Shown here: positions 34,593 through 44,206 of the stretch, one piece after another
Position numbering within the stretch: the stretch's first letter is position 1
Layout of the letters: each line of letters opens with the position of its first letter
The notes under the pieces: model-generated
What the model was told of the DNA's origin: nothing
Databases searched by the model: none
The model's input: the letters and a program-made list of their open reading frames with translations, nothing else
NCBI RefSeq assembly: GCF_030317105.1
Contig: NZ_JASZYG010000004.1
Coordinates: 496,001-560,000 of the forward strand
Length of the DNA: 64,000 nt
Direction of reading: 5' to 3'
Source of the DNA: Variovorax brevis
GTDB lineage: Bacteria > Pseudomonadota > Gammaproteobacteria > Burkholderiales > Burkholderiaceae_C
Program-made: the position numbers and the translations under genes

Positions 34593-35710
34593 GCCTGAAG
34601 CCGGGCCAACGCCCGTACAACTTCTCCGCCGGCCCGGCCGCGATGCCGGAGGCGGTGCTTCAACGCGCCGCCGCCGAAATGCTCGACTGGCAGGGCAGTG
34701 GCATGGGCGTCATGGAAATGAGCCATCGCGGCAAGGAGTTCGGCGCCATCTCCACGCAGGCCGAAGCCGACCTGCGCCAGTTGCTGGCCATTCCCGAACA
34801 CTTCCACATCCTGTTCATGCAGGGTGGCGGACTGGGCGAAAACGCCATCGTGCCGATGAACCTGTCGCGCGGCGCGCGCACCGATTTCGTCGTGACCGGC
34901 AGCTGGAGCCAGAAGTCGCAGAAAGAGGCGCAGCGCTATTGCGACGTGCACATCGCCGCCACCAATGCGGCCGATGGGCACACGCGCCTGCCTGACCCTG
35001 CCACCTGGCAAATCAGCGACAACGCCTCGTACGTGCACGTGTGCACCAACGAGACGATCAACGGCGTCGAGTTCCAGCAGTTGCCCGACCTCGCGGCGCT
35101 GGGCTGCACGTCGCCGCTGGTGATCGATTTCTCGTCGCACGTGGCGTCTCGCGCCATCGACTGGCGGCGCGTCGGCCTGGCCTTTGGCGGGGCGCAGAAG
35201 AACCTCGGACCCGCCGGCCTGACGCTGGTGATCGTTCGCGACGACCTTCTGGGCCACGCTTTGGACATCTGCCCGAGCGCGTTCAACTACAAGACCGTCG
35301 CCGACAATCAGTCGATGTACAACACGCCGCCGACCTGGTCCATCTACGTGGCGGGCCTGACTTTCCAGTGGCTGTTGGCGCAGACCGAAGGCTCGCTGAC
35401 CGGCATTGCGGCGATGGAAAAGCGCAATGCCGACAAGGCACGGCTCCTGTACGAGTGCATCGACAACTCCTCGTTCTATTCGAACAAGGTGGCGCCGGAT
35501 TGCCGCTCGCGCATGAACGTGCCGTTCCAACTGGCCGACGAAAGCCGCAACGAGGCCTTTCTTGCGGGCGCGCGCGAGGCCGGCTTGCTGCAACTGAAGG
35601 GCCACAAGTCCGTCGGCGGCATGCGGGCCAGCATTTACAACGCGATGCCGCTGGCTGGCGTGCAGGCTTTGGTGGGCTACATGCGAGAATTCGAGCGATC
35701 TCACGCTTGA
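34589..35710 (+). CDS. serC: Phosphoserine aminotransferase
   Basis: 373 residues from a GTG at 34589. SerC makes 3-phosphoserine, and also 4-phosphohydroxythreonine for pyridoxal phosphate synthesis. The start '[18 protein letters not shown]' is the family signature; the PLP lysine is in '[11 protein letters not shown]'. It is placed before pheA with a 5-base gap, the usual order in this family of bacteria. Confidence 0.97.
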   Translation: MSLKPGQRPYNFSAGPAAMPEAVLQRAAAEMLDWQGSGMGVMEMSHRGKEFGAISTQAEADLRQLLAIPEHFHILFMQGGGLGENAIVPMNLSRGARTDFVVTGSWSQKSQKEAQRYCDVHIAATNAADGHTRLPDPATWQISDNASYVHVCTNETINGVEFQQLPDLAALGCTSPLVIDFSSHVASRAIDWRRVGLAFGGAQKNLGPAGLTLVIVRDDLLGHALDICPSAFNYKTVADNQSMYNTPPTWSIYVAGLTFQWLLAQTEGSLTGIAAMEKRNADKARLLYECIDNSSFYSNKVAPDCRSRMNVPFQLADESRNEAFLAGAREAGLLQLKGHKSVGGMRASIYNAMPLAGVQALVGYMREFERSHA

Positions 35711-35715
35711 ACCGC

Positions 35716-36834
35716 ATGACTGCTCCCGCACCGCCGCCCCCCGTTTCCGATCCATCCTCCAGCCTGGCCGATCTGCGCGTGCAGATCGACTCGCTGGACC
35801 AGCGCCTGCTTGCGCTCCTGAATGAGCGGGCGCACGTCGCCGAACTCGTCGGTGAAGTCAAGAAGCGCGAAGGCTCGCCCTACTTCCGCCCCGACCGCGT
35901 GGCGCAAGTCATCGCGAAGATGGAAAACAGCAACCCCGGCCCCCTGAAGGCCGCCCATGTCTCGGCCATCTGGCGAGAGATCATGTCGGCCTGCCTGGCG
36001 CTCGAATCGCCGCAGCGCGTGGCGGTGCTCGGGCCCGAAGGCACTTTCTGCGAGCAGGCGGCCATCGAGTACTTCGGCGGCGCCGCCGACCTGATCTATT
36101 GCGCCAGCTTTGACGAGGTGTTCCACGCCACGGCCAGCGGCAGTGCGCAATACGGCGTGGTCGGTGTCGAGAACTCCAACGAGGGCGTCGTCACCCGCTC
36201 CCTGGACATGTTCCTGCACTCGCCCACGCACGTCGTCGGCGAAGTGAGCCTGCTGATCCGCCACAACCTCCTGCGCAAGGAAGACTCGCTCGAAGGCGTC
36301 GAGGCCGTGCTGGCGCATCCGCAGGCGCTGGCGCAGTGCCAGGCCTGGCTTGCCAAGCACCTGCCCCATGCGGAACGACGCGCCGTCTCCAGCAATGCCG
36401 AGGGCGCCCGCCTGGCCGCGACCAATCCCGCCTGGGCCGGTCTGGCCAGCGAGCGGGCGGCCACGCAATACGGGCTGCACATCGTGGCCCACGCGGTGCA
36501 GGACGACGCCTACAACCGCACCCGCTTTGCCGTCATCGCCCTGCCCCAGACCCTGGCCATGCCGCCGGCCTCGGGCCGCGATTGCACCAGCCTCGTGGTG
36601 TCGGTGCCCAACCGGCCGGGCGCGGTGCATGACCTGCTGGTGCCGCTCAAGACCAACAAGGTGTCGATGACGCGCTTCGAGTCGCGCCCCGCGCGCACCG
36701 GCCAGTGGGAGTACTACTTCTACATCGACCTCGACGGCCATCCGTCGCAGCCCAACGTGGCGGCGGCGCTGGAGGAGTTGCGCGGCCTGTGCGCCTTCTA
36801 CAAGGTGCTGGGCGCCTATCCCGTCAAGGCTTGA
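35716..36834 (+). CDS. pheA: Chorismate mutase/prephenate dehydratase
   Basis: 372 residues. The N-terminal chorismate mutase part (about 15-100) has 'LRVQIDSLDQRLLALLNER'; the prephenate dehydratase part starts 'VAVLGPEGTFCEQAA', with 'GVVGVENSNEGVVTRSLD' and the TRF-like triad region 'AYNRTRFAVI'. A C-terminal ACT domain ('VVSVPNRPGAVHDLL' and 'TRFESRP') binds phenylalanine for feedback control. It catalyses two steps toward phenylalanine. It sits between serC and tyrA. Confidence 0.97.
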   Translation: MTAPAPPPPVSDPSSSLADLRVQIDSLDQRLLALLNERAHVAELVGEVKKREGSPYFRPDRVAQVIAKMENSNPGPLKAAHVSAIWREIMSACLALESPQRVAVLGPEGTFCEQAAIEYFGGAADLIYCASFDEVFHATASGSAQYGVVGVENSNEGVVTRSLDMFLHSPTHVVGEVSLLIRHNLLRKEDSLEGVEAVLAHPQALAQCQAWLAKHLPHAERRAVSSNAEGARLAATNPAWAGLASERAATQYGLHIVAHAVQDDAYNRTRFAVIALPQTLAMPPASGRDCTSLVVSVPNRPGAVHDLLVPLKTNKVSMTRFESRPARTGQWEYYFYIDLDGHPSQPNVAAALEELRGLCAFYKVLGAYPVKA

Positions 36835-36845
36835 GGCGCGCAGCA

Positions 36846-37727
36846 ATGTTCGAGCAACTGGGACTGATCGGCTGCGGCCTGATGGGCGGCTCTTTCGCGC
36901 TGGCGCTCAAGCGCGCGAAGTTGGTCAAGCGCGTGGTGGGCTACAGCAAGTCGCCGTCCACCACCGAGCGCGCCAAGCAACTGGGCGTCATCGACGTGGC
37001 CGCACCGTCCGCGCTGCTGGCCGTGTCCGGCGCCGACATTGTGCTGATCGCCGTCCCGGTCGCCGCCTCGGAGGCCACCTTCAAGGCCATCCGGCACGGC
37101 ATCGGCACCGACGCGCTGGTGATGGACGTCGGCTCGACCAAGGGTGACGTCATCGAGGCAGCGCGCAGTGGCTTGCAGGGCCGGCTCGGAAACTTCGTTC
37201 CGGCGCATCCGATCGCGGGCAAGGAAGCGGCAGGCGTCGAGCACGCAGACGCCAGCTTGTTCACCGGGCGCCAGGTCGTGCTGACACCCATCAAGGCCAC
37301 CTTTCGTTCCAACATCCAGCGTGCCACGCAGGCATGGACCGGCATCGGCGCCCATGTGAGCACGATGACGCACGAGGCCCACGACGCCGCCTTTGCCGCC
37401 GTGAGCCACCTGCCGCACCTGCTGGCCTTCGCCTTCATCAACGGCCTCGCGGCGCAGCCCGACGGCCAACGCTTCCTTGAACTCGCCGGACCGGGCTTTC
37501 GTGACTTCACACGCATCGCGGCGGGCGATCCGACCATGTGGCGCGACGTGCTGCTGGCCAACCGCGAGCAGGTTCTGCGCCAGTCGCAGGCCTTTCGTCA
37601 ATCCCTGAGTGAACTCGAAGCGCTGATGAGTTCCGGGAACCAGCAGGCCCTCGAGCACGCGATTGCCGCCTCCAGCCGCGTTCGCAGCCGCTGGCAGATG
37701 GGCAGCACCGAGTCGCCAGACAACTGA
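36846..37727 (+). CDS. tyrA: Prephenate dehydrogenase
   Basis: 293 residues. The nucleotide site is '[16 protein letters not shown]', and '[11 protein letters not shown]', '[17 protein letters not shown]' and '[10 protein letters not shown]' are family motifs including the catalytic His. It oxidises prephenate to 4-hydroxyphenylpyruvate for tyrosine synthesis. No ACT domain is present. It begins 11 bases after pheA and ends 4 bases before aroA-cmk. Confidence 0.96.
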   Translation: MFEQLGLIGCGLMGGSFALALKRAKLVKRVVGYSKSPSTTERAKQLGVIDVAAPSALLAVSGADIVLIAVPVAASEATFKAIRHGIGTDALVMDVGSTKGDVIEAARSGLQGRLGNFVPAHPIAGKEAAGVEHADASLFTGRQVVLTPIKATFRSNIQRATQAWTGIGAHVSTMTHEAHDAAFAAVSHLPHLLAFAFINGLAAQPDGQRFLELAGPGFRDFTRIAAGDPTMWRDVLLANREQVLRQSQAFRQSLSELEALMSSGNQQALEHAIAASSRVRSRWQMGSTESPDN

Positions 37728-37731
37728 TTCC

Positions 37732-39750
37732 ATGTTCGACACAGCTTTCATTGACCTCCCGGCATTGGTCTCGGCCGGTGGCACGGTGCATCTGCCCGGC
37801 TCCAAGAGCATTTCCAACCGCGTGCTGCTGCTCGCTGCCCTGGCGGCAGGAACCACCGAAGTCCACGACCTGCTCGATTCGGACGACACGCGCGTCATGC
37901 TCGCCGCCTTGACCCAACTGGGGTGCGGTGTCGAGCAGGCCGGCGGCGTCACGCGCATCACCGGACTGGGTGGCGCGCTGAAGACGCGGCAGGCCGATCT
38001 TTTCCTGGGCAACGCCGGCACGGCCATGCGTCCGTTGACGGCTGCCTTGAGCCTGCTGGGTGGCGAGTTCGAATTGCGCGGCGTGCCGCGCATGCACGAG
38101 CGCCCCATCGGTGACCTGGTCGATGCGCTCATCCAGCTTGGCTGCGATATCGACTACCTCGGCAATCCGGGCTATCCGCCGCTGCGCATCCGTCCGGTGG
38201 ACCGCGACAGCTTGCGACTGGACGCGCCGATTCGCGTTCGCGGCGATGTGTCCAGCCAGTTCCTGACCGCCTTGCTGCTGGCCCTGCCGCTGGCGGCAAG
38301 CCGGGACATCGTCATCGAGGTGATGGGTGAGCTGATCTCCAAGCCGTATATCGAGATCACCCTGAACCTGCTCGCGCGCTTCGGCATCCACGTCCGGCGC
38401 GAGGAATGGAGCCGCTTCACGATTCCCGCAGGCAGCGAATACCGCTCGCCCGGCAGCATCCACATCGAGGCGGACGCATCGTCGGCGAGCTACTTCATTG
38501 CGCTGGGCGCCATTGCGACGCCGACCCAAGCCACGCAAGGCATCCGCATCGAGGGCGTGGGCGCCGACTCGATCCAGGGCGACATCCGCTTTGTCGAAGC
38601 CGCCCGGGCCATGGGTGCGCGTATCGAAAGCGGCCCCAACTGGCTCGAAATCTCGCGCGGCGCGCCGGGTGAAGGATGGCCCTTGCGCGCCATTGACATG
38701 GACTGCAACCACATCCCGGACGCCGCCATGACGCTGGCCGTGATGGCGCTGTTCGCCGACGGGCCGAGCACGCTGCGCAACATCGCCAGCTGGCGCGTCA
38801 AGGAAACCGACCGCATCGACGCCATGGCCGCCGAGTTGCAAAAGCTGGGCGCGACGGTCGAATCCGGGCCGGACTTCCTCCGCGTCTACCCTCTGGCCGC
38901 AGGCGGCTGGCGTCCGGCGAGCATTCACACCTATGACGACCACCGGGTTGCCATGTGCTTTTCGCTCGCAGCTTTCAATCCGGCGGGCGTGCCGGTGCGC
39001 ATCCTCGATCCGAAATGCGTCGCCAAGACCTTCCCGGATTATTTCGAGGCGCTGTTCTCGGTGAGCACGCCGGCCACCGTGCCGGTGATCTGCATCGACG
39101 GCCCGACGGCCTCCGGCAAAGGCACGCTGGCCATGGAAGTGGCGCGCCAGTTGGGCTATCACTACCTCGATTCGGGCGCGCTTTACCGCGTCACCGGTCT
39201 GGCGATGTCACGCGCCGGCCTCACCGCCACGCCCGATAACGAGGAGCGCATCGCCCAGATGGCGCGCAACCTGCCGCTGGTGTTCAGCGAAGGCAAGGTT
39301 TTGCTGGCCGGCGAAGACGTGACGGACGCCATCCGCACCGAAGAATCGGGCATGAACGCCTCGCGCGTTTCAGCCCTGCCGGCGGTCCGGACCGCCCTGG
39401 TCGACCTGCAAAAGCGCTTCCGCCGCCTGCCGGGCCTCGTCGCCGATGGCCGCGACATGGGTACCGTCATCTTCCCCGACGCCTCCCTGAAGGTCTTCCT
39501 GACAGCGAGCGCCGCCCACCGGGCCGAGCGACGCTATAAGCAGTTGATTTCAAAGGGGATTTCAGTTACACTTGACAGTCTTCGCTCCGATTTGGAGGCG
39601 CGTGACGCCAGGGATTCATCCCGCAGCGTCGCCCCCCTCAAACCGGCGCAGGATGCCCACCTCCTGGACAACTCCGAACAATCGGTCGTGCAATCGGTCG
39701 ATCAGGTGTTGGACTGGTGGAAGCAAAAACAACCGTTCAGGCCCGCCTGA
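37732..39750 (+). CDS. aroA-cmk: Fused EPSP synthase-cytidylate kinase
   Basis: A 672-residue two-domain protein. Residues 1 to about 440 are class I AroA: '[17 protein letters not shown]', '[13 protein letters not shown]' and 'RVKETDRI'. From about 449 a cytidylate kinase begins: '[18 protein letters not shown]' (P-loop), '[11 protein letters not shown]' and '[15 protein letters not shown]'. AroA makes 5-enolpyruvylshikimate-3-phosphate; Cmk phosphorylates CMP and dCMP. In most bacteria cmk is a separate gene before rpsA; the fusion keeps that order. No frameshift or stop divides the two. Confidence 0.97.
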   Translation: MFDTAFIDLPALVSAGGTVHLPGSKSISNRVLLLAALAAGTTEVHDLLDSDDTRVMLAALTQLGCGVEQAGGVTRITGLGGALKTRQADLFLGNAGTAMRPLTAALSLLGGEFELRGVPRMHERPIGDLVDALIQLGCDIDYLGNPGYPPLRIRPVDRDSLRLDAPIRVRGDVSSQFLTALLLALPLAASRDIVIEVMGELISKPYIEITLNLLARFGIHVRREEWSRFTIPAGSEYRSPGSIHIEADASSASYFIALGAIATPTQATQGIRIEGVGADSIQGDIRFVEAARAMGARIESGPNWLEISRGAPGEGWPLRAIDMDCNHIPDAAMTLAVMALFADGPSTLRNIASWRVKETDRIDAMAAELQKLGATVESGPDFLRVYPLAAGGWRPASIHTYDDHRVAMCFSLAAFNPAGVPVRILDPKCVAKTFPDYFEALFSVSTPATVPVICIDGPTASGKGTLAMEVARQLGYHYLDSGALYRVTGLAMSRAGLTATPDNEERIAQMARNLPLVFSEGKVLLAGEDVTDAIRTEESGMNASRVSALPAVRTALVDLQKRFRRLPGLVADGRDMGTVIFPDASLKVFLTASAAHRAERRYKQLISKGISVTLDSLRSDLEARDARDSSRSVAPLKPAQDAHLLDNSEQSVVQSVDQVLDWWKQKQPFRPA

Positions 39751-39764
39751 CCGGTTGGAAAAAC

Positions 39765-39825
39765 AAGACGTTCAAGTCCGCTTGAGCGTCTTGAAGTGCA
39801 ATCTCCCAAGCCCGCTTGGGAGATT
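39765..39825 (+). promoter_or_regulatory. Two hairpins in the rpsA leader region
   Basis: The first hairpin pairs AAGACGTTCAAG (39765-39776) with CTTGAGCGTCTT (39781-39792), 12 pairs with one G-T. The second pairs AATCTCCCAAGC (39800-39811) with GCTTGGGAGATT (39814-39825), 12 perfect pairs with a 2-base loop. Neither has a T-run. They lie about 180 bases before rpsA and could belong to its regulation. Confidence 0.5.
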
Positions 39826-40000
39826 CGCCCGAAGCCCCAGGCTGAAGGCATACCGTCCAGCAGGTCCCCGCCGCGCGACAGCGCACCGGCTTGCTGGTTG
39901 TTCAACCTGACCGGGCCCCAAGCCCAAACCGCCGTCTCCAGACCTCAAGCCAGCAGCAATGGTGCCGCTGCAAACCCTGCGTGACGGAAGGAAAAAACAC

Positions 40001-41689
40001 ATGTCTGAATCTTTTGCCGACCTATTCGAAGAATCCCTGAAGCGTTCTGAAATGCGCACCGGCGAGGTCATCACCGCCGAAGTCGTGCGCGTGGAGCACA
40101 ACCACGTCGTGGTCAACGCAGGCCTCAAGTCCGAAGCCTACGTGCCGATCGAAGAGTTCAAGAACGACAAGGGTGAACTCGAAGTCCAGGCCGGCGATTT
40201 CGTTTCCGTTGCCATCGGCAGCGTCGAAAACGGTTACGGCGACACGATCCTGTCGCGTGACACCGCCAAGCGTCTCGCTTCGTGGATGAGCCTCGAAAAG
40301 GCCCTGGAATCCGGCGACTTCGTCACGGGTACCACCAGCGGCAAGGTCAAGGGCGGCCTCACGGTCCTGGTCAACGGCATCCGCGCATTCCTGCCGGGCT
40401 CGCTGATCGACACGCGTCCGATCAAGGACCTGACCCCGTACGAAAACAAGACCCTCGAATTCAAGGTCATCAAGCTCGACCGCAAGCGCAACAACGTCGT
40501 GTTGTCGCGCCGTGCCGTGGTCGAAGCCAGCATGGGCGAAGAGCGCGCCAAGCTGATGGAAACCCTGAAGGAAGGCGCAGTCGTTCGCGGCGTCGTCAAG
40601 AACATCACCGAATACGGTGCGTTCGTCGACCTCGGCGGCATCGACGGCCTGCTGCACATCACCGACATGGCATGGCGCCGCGTTCGTCACCCGAGCGAAG
40701 TGGTGCAAGCCGGTCAGGAAATCACCGCCAAGATCCTCAAGTTCGACACGGAAAAGAACCGTGTCTCGCTGGGTCTCAAGCAGATGGGCGACGACCCCTG
40801 GATGGGCGTTTCGCGCCGCTACCCGCAAGGCACCCGCCTGTTCGGCAAGGTCACGAACATTGCCGACTACGGCGCGTTCGTCGAACTCGAACCCGGCATC
40901 GAAGGCCTGGTGCACGTCTCCGAAATGGACTGGACCAACAAGAACATCGCTCCGAACAAGATCGTCTCGCTGGGCGATGAAGTCGAAGTCATGGTCCTCG
41001 AAATCGACGAAGACAAGCGCCGCATCAGCCTGGGCATGAAGCAGTGCAAGGCCAACCCGTGGCAAGAGTTCGCGCAAAACACCAAGCGCGGCGACCGCGT
41101 CAAGGGCCCGATCAAGTCGATCACCGACTTCGGCGTGTTCGTGGGCCTGGCTGCCGGCATCGACGGCCTGGTTCACCTGTCCGACCTCTCGTGGAACGAA
41201 GCCGGCGAAACCGCCGTTCGCAACTACAAGAAGGGCCAGGAAGTCGAAGCGATCGTGCTGGCAGTCGACGTCGACCGCGAGCGCATCAGCCTGGGCATCA
41301 AGCAGCTCGACAGCGATCCGTTCACGACGTTCACCACGGTGAACGACAAGGGCCAGATCGTCACCGGCAAGGTCAAGACGGTGGACGCACGCGGTGCCGA
41401 AATCGACCTGGGCGACGACATCATCGGCTACCTGCGCGCCAGCGAAATCTCCCGCGATCGCGTGGAAGATGCACGCAACGTGCTCAAGGAAGGCGACGAA
41501 GTCACGGCCGTGGTGGTCAATGTGGATCGCAAGACCCGCAACATCCAGCTGTCGGTCAAGCAGAAGGACATGGTTGACGAACAAGGCGCCATGGCCTCGC
41601 TGAGCCAGCAGTCGGCACGCGAAAACGCGGGCACGACGAGCCTGGGCGCATTGCTGCGCGCCAAGCTGGACAACAACAGCGACAAGTAA
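40001..41689 (+). CDS. rpsA: 30S ribosomal protein S1
   Basis: 562 residues from the ATG at 40001 with GGAAGGAA upstream. Six S1 RNA-binding repeats are seen, for example '[20 protein letters not shown]' and '[19 protein letters not shown]'. S1 brings mRNA to the ribosome. It follows the cmk part of the fused gene as cmk-rpsA does elsewhere, and is followed by ihfB, though a strong terminator lies between. Confidence 0.98.
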   Translation: MSESFADLFEESLKRSEMRTGEVITAEVVRVEHNHVVVNAGLKSEAYVPIEEFKNDKGELEVQAGDFVSVAIGSVENGYGDTILSRDTAKRLASWMSLEKALESGDFVTGTTSGKVKGGLTVLVNGIRAFLPGSLIDTRPIKDLTPYENKTLEFKVIKLDRKRNNVVLSRRAVVEASMGEERAKLMETLKEGAVVRGVVKNITEYGAFVDLGGIDGLLHITDMAWRRVRHPSEVVQAGQEITAKILKFDTEKNRVSLGLKQMGDDPWMGVSRRYPQGTRLFGKVTNIADYGAFVELEPGIEGLVHVSEMDWTNKNIAPNKIVSLGDEVEVMVLEIDEDKRRISLGMKQCKANPWQEFAQNTKRGDRVKGPIKSITDFGVFVGLAAGIDGLVHLSDLSWNEAGETAVRNYKKGQEVEAIVLAVDVDRERISLGIKQLDSDPFTTFTTVNDKGQIVTGKVKTVDARGAEIDLGDDIIGYLRASEISRDRVEDARNVLKEGDEVTAVVVNVDRKTRNIQLSVKQKDMVDEQGAMASLSQQSARENAGTTSLGALLRAKLDNNSDK

Positions 41690-41700
41690 GCTGTCACGAC

Positions 41701-41742
41701 GGGACAGGGTTGGCCCCGGGGCCGCCCTGTCCCTTTTTTTTT
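41701..41742 (+). terminator. Rho-independent terminator after rpsA
   Basis: GGGACAGGG (41701-41709) pairs with CCCTGTCCC (41725-41733), then nine Ts. It starts 12 bases after the rpsA stop and ends only 15 bases before ihfB. Confidence 0.92.
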
Positions 41743-41757
41743 GTATAAACACTGCAC

Positions 41758-42072
41758 ATGACCCGTTCCGATCTCGTTGAAGAACTCGCCGCCCGCTTCG
41801 CGCAGCTCACGCACCGCGACGCCGAATACGCCGTCAAGACCATCCTCGATGCGATGGGTGATGCGCTGGTGCGCGGCAACCGGATCGAGATTCGTGGCTT
41901 CGGCAGTTTTTCGGTGAGCCGCAGGCCACCGCGCATCGGACGCAACCCGCGTTCGGGCGAAAGCGTTCAGGTGCCGGAAAAGCGCGTGCCGCACTTCAAG
42001 CCGGGCAAGGCCCTGCGCGAGGCGGTGGACGAGCGCACGGCGCAGCTCGATGCGGAAAGCCGCAAAGGCTGA
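41758..42072 (+). CDS. ihfB: Integration host factor, beta subunit
   Basis: 104 residues with the HU/IHF fold: '[18 protein letters not shown]' and the DNA arm '[21 protein letters not shown]' with its Pro-Arg intercalation site 'RNPRSG'. With IhfA it bends DNA at specific sites. The start codon has no Shine-Dalgarno: the 15 bases before it follow the rpsA terminator, with TATAAA at 41744. The start is certain by family alignment. Confidence 0.96.
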   Translation: MTRSDLVEELAARFAQLTHRDAEYAVKTILDAMGDALVRGNRIEIRGFGSFSVSRRPPRIGRNPRSGESVQVPEKRVPHFKPGKALREAVDERTAQLDAESRKG

Positions 42073-42111
42073 TCACAAACGTAGAATCCTTCCGGCCCAC
42101 CGGAAGCGTTC

Positions 42112-42411
42112 ATGAAATACATCCTGTGGCTGCTCAAGGCAGCCATTTTTTTTACGCTGTTTGCCTTCGCGCTGAACAACCAGCACGACGCGACCGTGTA
42201 CTTCTTCTTCGGCACCTACTGGCGTGCGCCGCTGGTGCTGGTCGTGCTGGTGGCGTTCGCCGGCGGCCTGGTCGTTGGCGCGCTGGGCATGCTGCCAGGC
42301 TGGTGGAAGCACCGCTCCGCCGCCACGCGCAATCCGCCGCCCGCCGTGGTGCCCACATCGCCGGCTCCTGCCGGCAACGATCTGCCCGTCGCGCGCCACC
42401 ATGGACTTTGA
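42112..42411 (+). CDS. lapA: Lipopolysaccharide assembly protein A (DUF1049)
   Basis: A 99-residue inner membrane protein with two membrane segments (about 3-22 and 40-62) and a cytoplasmic Pro-rich tail. 'FALNNQHDATVYFFFGTYWRAPL' resembles LapA. LapA and LapB help control LpxC levels and LPS assembly. Its end overlaps the lapB start by 11 bases. Confidence 0.9.
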   Translation: MKYILWLLKAAIFFTLFAFALNNQHDATVYFFFGTYWRAPLVLVVLVAFAGGLVVGALGMLPGWWKHRSAATRNPPPAVVPTSPAPAGNDLPVARHHGL

Positions 42412-43579
42412 CTTCAGCTGGCTCCTGCTGGGGCTGCCGCTGGCCTTTGTGCTGGGTTGGCTGGCATCGCGCTTCGACTTGCGACAACTTCGACTCGAGA
42501 ACCGGCAAGCGCCAAAGGCGTACTTTCGCGGCCTGAACTTCCTGCTCAACGAACAGCAGGACCAAGCCATCGATGCCTTCATCGAAGCGGTGCAGAACGA
42601 CCCCGACACCCAGGAGCTTCACTTTGCGCTGGGCAACCTGTTTCGCCGGCGCGGCGAATACCAGCGGGCGGTGCGCGTGCATGAACACCTGCTTTCGCGC
42701 GGCGACCTGAGCCGCACGGACCGCGACCGCGCACAACATGCGCTGTCCCAAGACTTCCTGCGCGCGGGCCTCCTTGACCGCGCCGAAGCCGCCTTGCAAA
42801 AGCTCGAGGGCACGCGCTATGAAAACGAAGCGCGGCTGGCCTTGCTGGCCATCTACGAGCGCTCGCGTGAATGGGCGCAGGCCGCCGCGGTGGCACAGAA
42901 GCTCGACGAATCGGATCAGGCCAGCTACAGCACGCGGCGCGCGCACTACCTGTGCGAACAAGCGTCGGAGCAGGTGACCAAGGGCGCGCTGGACGAAGCG
43001 GGCCGTTTGCTGGACCAGGCGGCCCAGCTGGCACCCGCGGCGCCTCGGCCCGCCATCGACACGGCCGCGCTCCAGTTGCGCAACGGCGAGCCGGCCAAAG
43101 CTTTCGAGACGCTGGTGTCGCTGGCGGAAACGGCGCCGCTGGCGCTGCCGCTCTATGCACCCCTGTTGCAGCAAGCGGCCGTCGCTTCGCAGCGTTCGGG
43201 CGAAGCACTGGCGCTGCTGCAGCGGCGCTATGCAGCCTCGCCATCGATCGACGTGGTGGAAGCCATCGTTGCCCTGGGCGGCACGTCCATCGTTGACGAA
43301 GAAGCCGACACCAGTGCCGCGCCGCAGCCTCGCGACAGCTACATCGCCCACTTGCAGCATCACCCTTCGCTCGTGGCGGCCACGCGCTGGCTCGCCGGTG
43401 AGCGCTTCGAGCGCGAGGCCCTGCATCCGCCCGTGCAACGTGCTTTGGAGCAGGCGGTTCGCCCCCTCATGCGCTATCGCTGCGCAGCCTGCGGCTTCGA
43501 GGCGCACCAGTACTTCTGGCACTGCCCCGGTTGCCAGGCGTGGGACAGCTATCCGCCAAGGCGCGTCGAAGAGCTTTAG
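42401..43579 (+). CDS. lapB: Lipopolysaccharide assembly protein B
   Basis: 392 residues. An N-terminal membrane anchor ('WLLLGLPLAFVLGWLASR') is followed by TPR repeats ('YFRGLNFLLNEQQDQAIDAF' and others) and a C-terminal rubredoxin-like metal site 'YRCAACGFEAHQYFWHCPGC', with four cysteines. LapB (YciM) guides FtsH to degrade LpxC and so sets LPS synthesis. Coupled to lapA. Confidence 0.95.
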   Translation: MDFDFSWLLLGLPLAFVLGWLASRFDLRQLRLENRQAPKAYFRGLNFLLNEQQDQAIDAFIEAVQNDPDTQELHFALGNLFRRRGEYQRAVRVHEHLLSRGDLSRTDRDRAQHALSQDFLRAGLLDRAEAALQKLEGTRYENEARLALLAIYERSREWAQAAAVAQKLDESDQASYSTRRAHYLCEQASEQVTKGALDEAGRLLDQAAQLAPAAPRPAIDTAALQLRNGEPAKAFETLVSLAETAPLALPLYAPLLQQAAVASQRSGEALALLQRRYAASPSIDVVEAIVALGGTSIVDEEADTSAAPQPRDSYIAHLQHHPSLVAATRWLAGERFEREALHPPVQRALEQAVRPLMRYRCAACGFEAHQYFWHCPGCQAWDSYPPRRVEEL

Positions 43580-43699
43580 CGCTGCCTGTCAACGCATCAC
43601 TCAACCAACTCGTTGAGCGAAGGCCGTCCGCGCGTTGCGGGCGGCGAAGCGGCATCACCGCTTCAATTCCAAGAAAAGCAAGTATGAGGGAGTGAATCA

Positions 43700-44053
43700 A
43701 TGTTCAAGAAATTGCTGGCCGCTTTGGCCATGATGTCTGCCGCCGTGTCCTTTGCAGCGGTTGAAGTCAACAAGGCGAGCGCCGCCGACTTCGATGGACT
43801 CAAGGGCGTGGGCCCGGCCATGTCGCAGCGCATCCTCGATGCCCGCAAGCAGGGCGAGTTCAAGAGCTGGGAAGACCTGATGGCACGCGTCAAGGGCGTG
43901 AAGACGAAGAAGGCCGAGAAGCTGTCCGGTGAAGGCCTCACCGTGAATGGCGAGCCCTTCAAGACCGCCACCTCGCCGCAACTTGCCGCTGCCGCCAAGC
44001 CGGCGCCGGCCAAGACCGCGGCAGCAGCACCCGCCGCTGCCCCAGCCAAGTAA
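43700..44053 (+). CDS. ComEA-like helix-hairpin-helix protein
   Basis: 117 residues with a signal peptide ending 'AVSFA-AV'. A double helix-hairpin-helix follows: 'VNKASAADFDGLKGVGPAMS' and 'FKSWEDLMARVKGV', as in ComEA. The C-terminus is Ala/Pro/Lys-rich. ComEA-type proteins bind incoming DNA in the periplasm during natural transformation; single-domain forms in Proteobacteria often carry that role. No other com gene is near. Confidence 0.85.
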   Translation: MFKKLLAALAMMSAAVSFAAVEVNKASAADFDGLKGVGPAMSQRILDARKQGEFKSWEDLMARVKGVKTKKAEKLSGEGLTVNGEPFKTATSPQLAAAAKPAPAKTAAAAPAAAPAK

Positions 44054-44073
44054 ACCGCGCCAGGCGCGATCAG

Positions 44074-44102
44074 AACGGGCCACCGACGTGTGGCCCGTTT
44101 TG
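44074..44102 (+). terminator. Terminator after the ComEA-like gene
   Basis: AACGGGCCAC, loop CGACGT, GTGGCCCGTT and a short T-run, 20 bases past the stop. Confidence 0.85.
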
Positions 44103-44143
44103 CATTGGGGCCCTCCAGTCGATGCAGGGAAAGGCCTCAGCAG

Positions 44144-44159
44144 TGGCCTGATACTTGCA
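44144..44159 (+). promoter_or_regulatory. Sigma-54-like promoter of the TRAP operon
   Basis: TGGCCTGATACTTGCA has GG and GC at the -24/-12 spacing of sigma-54. A start about 12 bases on gives a leader of roughly 36 bases before dctP. The activator is not known; DctD- or NtrC-type is possible. Confidence 0.6.
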
Positions 44160-44206
44160 CAGTATGCTTCCAGTCACCTTTCATTTCGAATCGTCCTGGA
44201 GAGCTC

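Noticed and set aside
40022..41752. 576-codon minus-strand frame opposite rpsA
   Set aside because: Antisense shadow of a highly expressed gene; composition typical of reverse frames.
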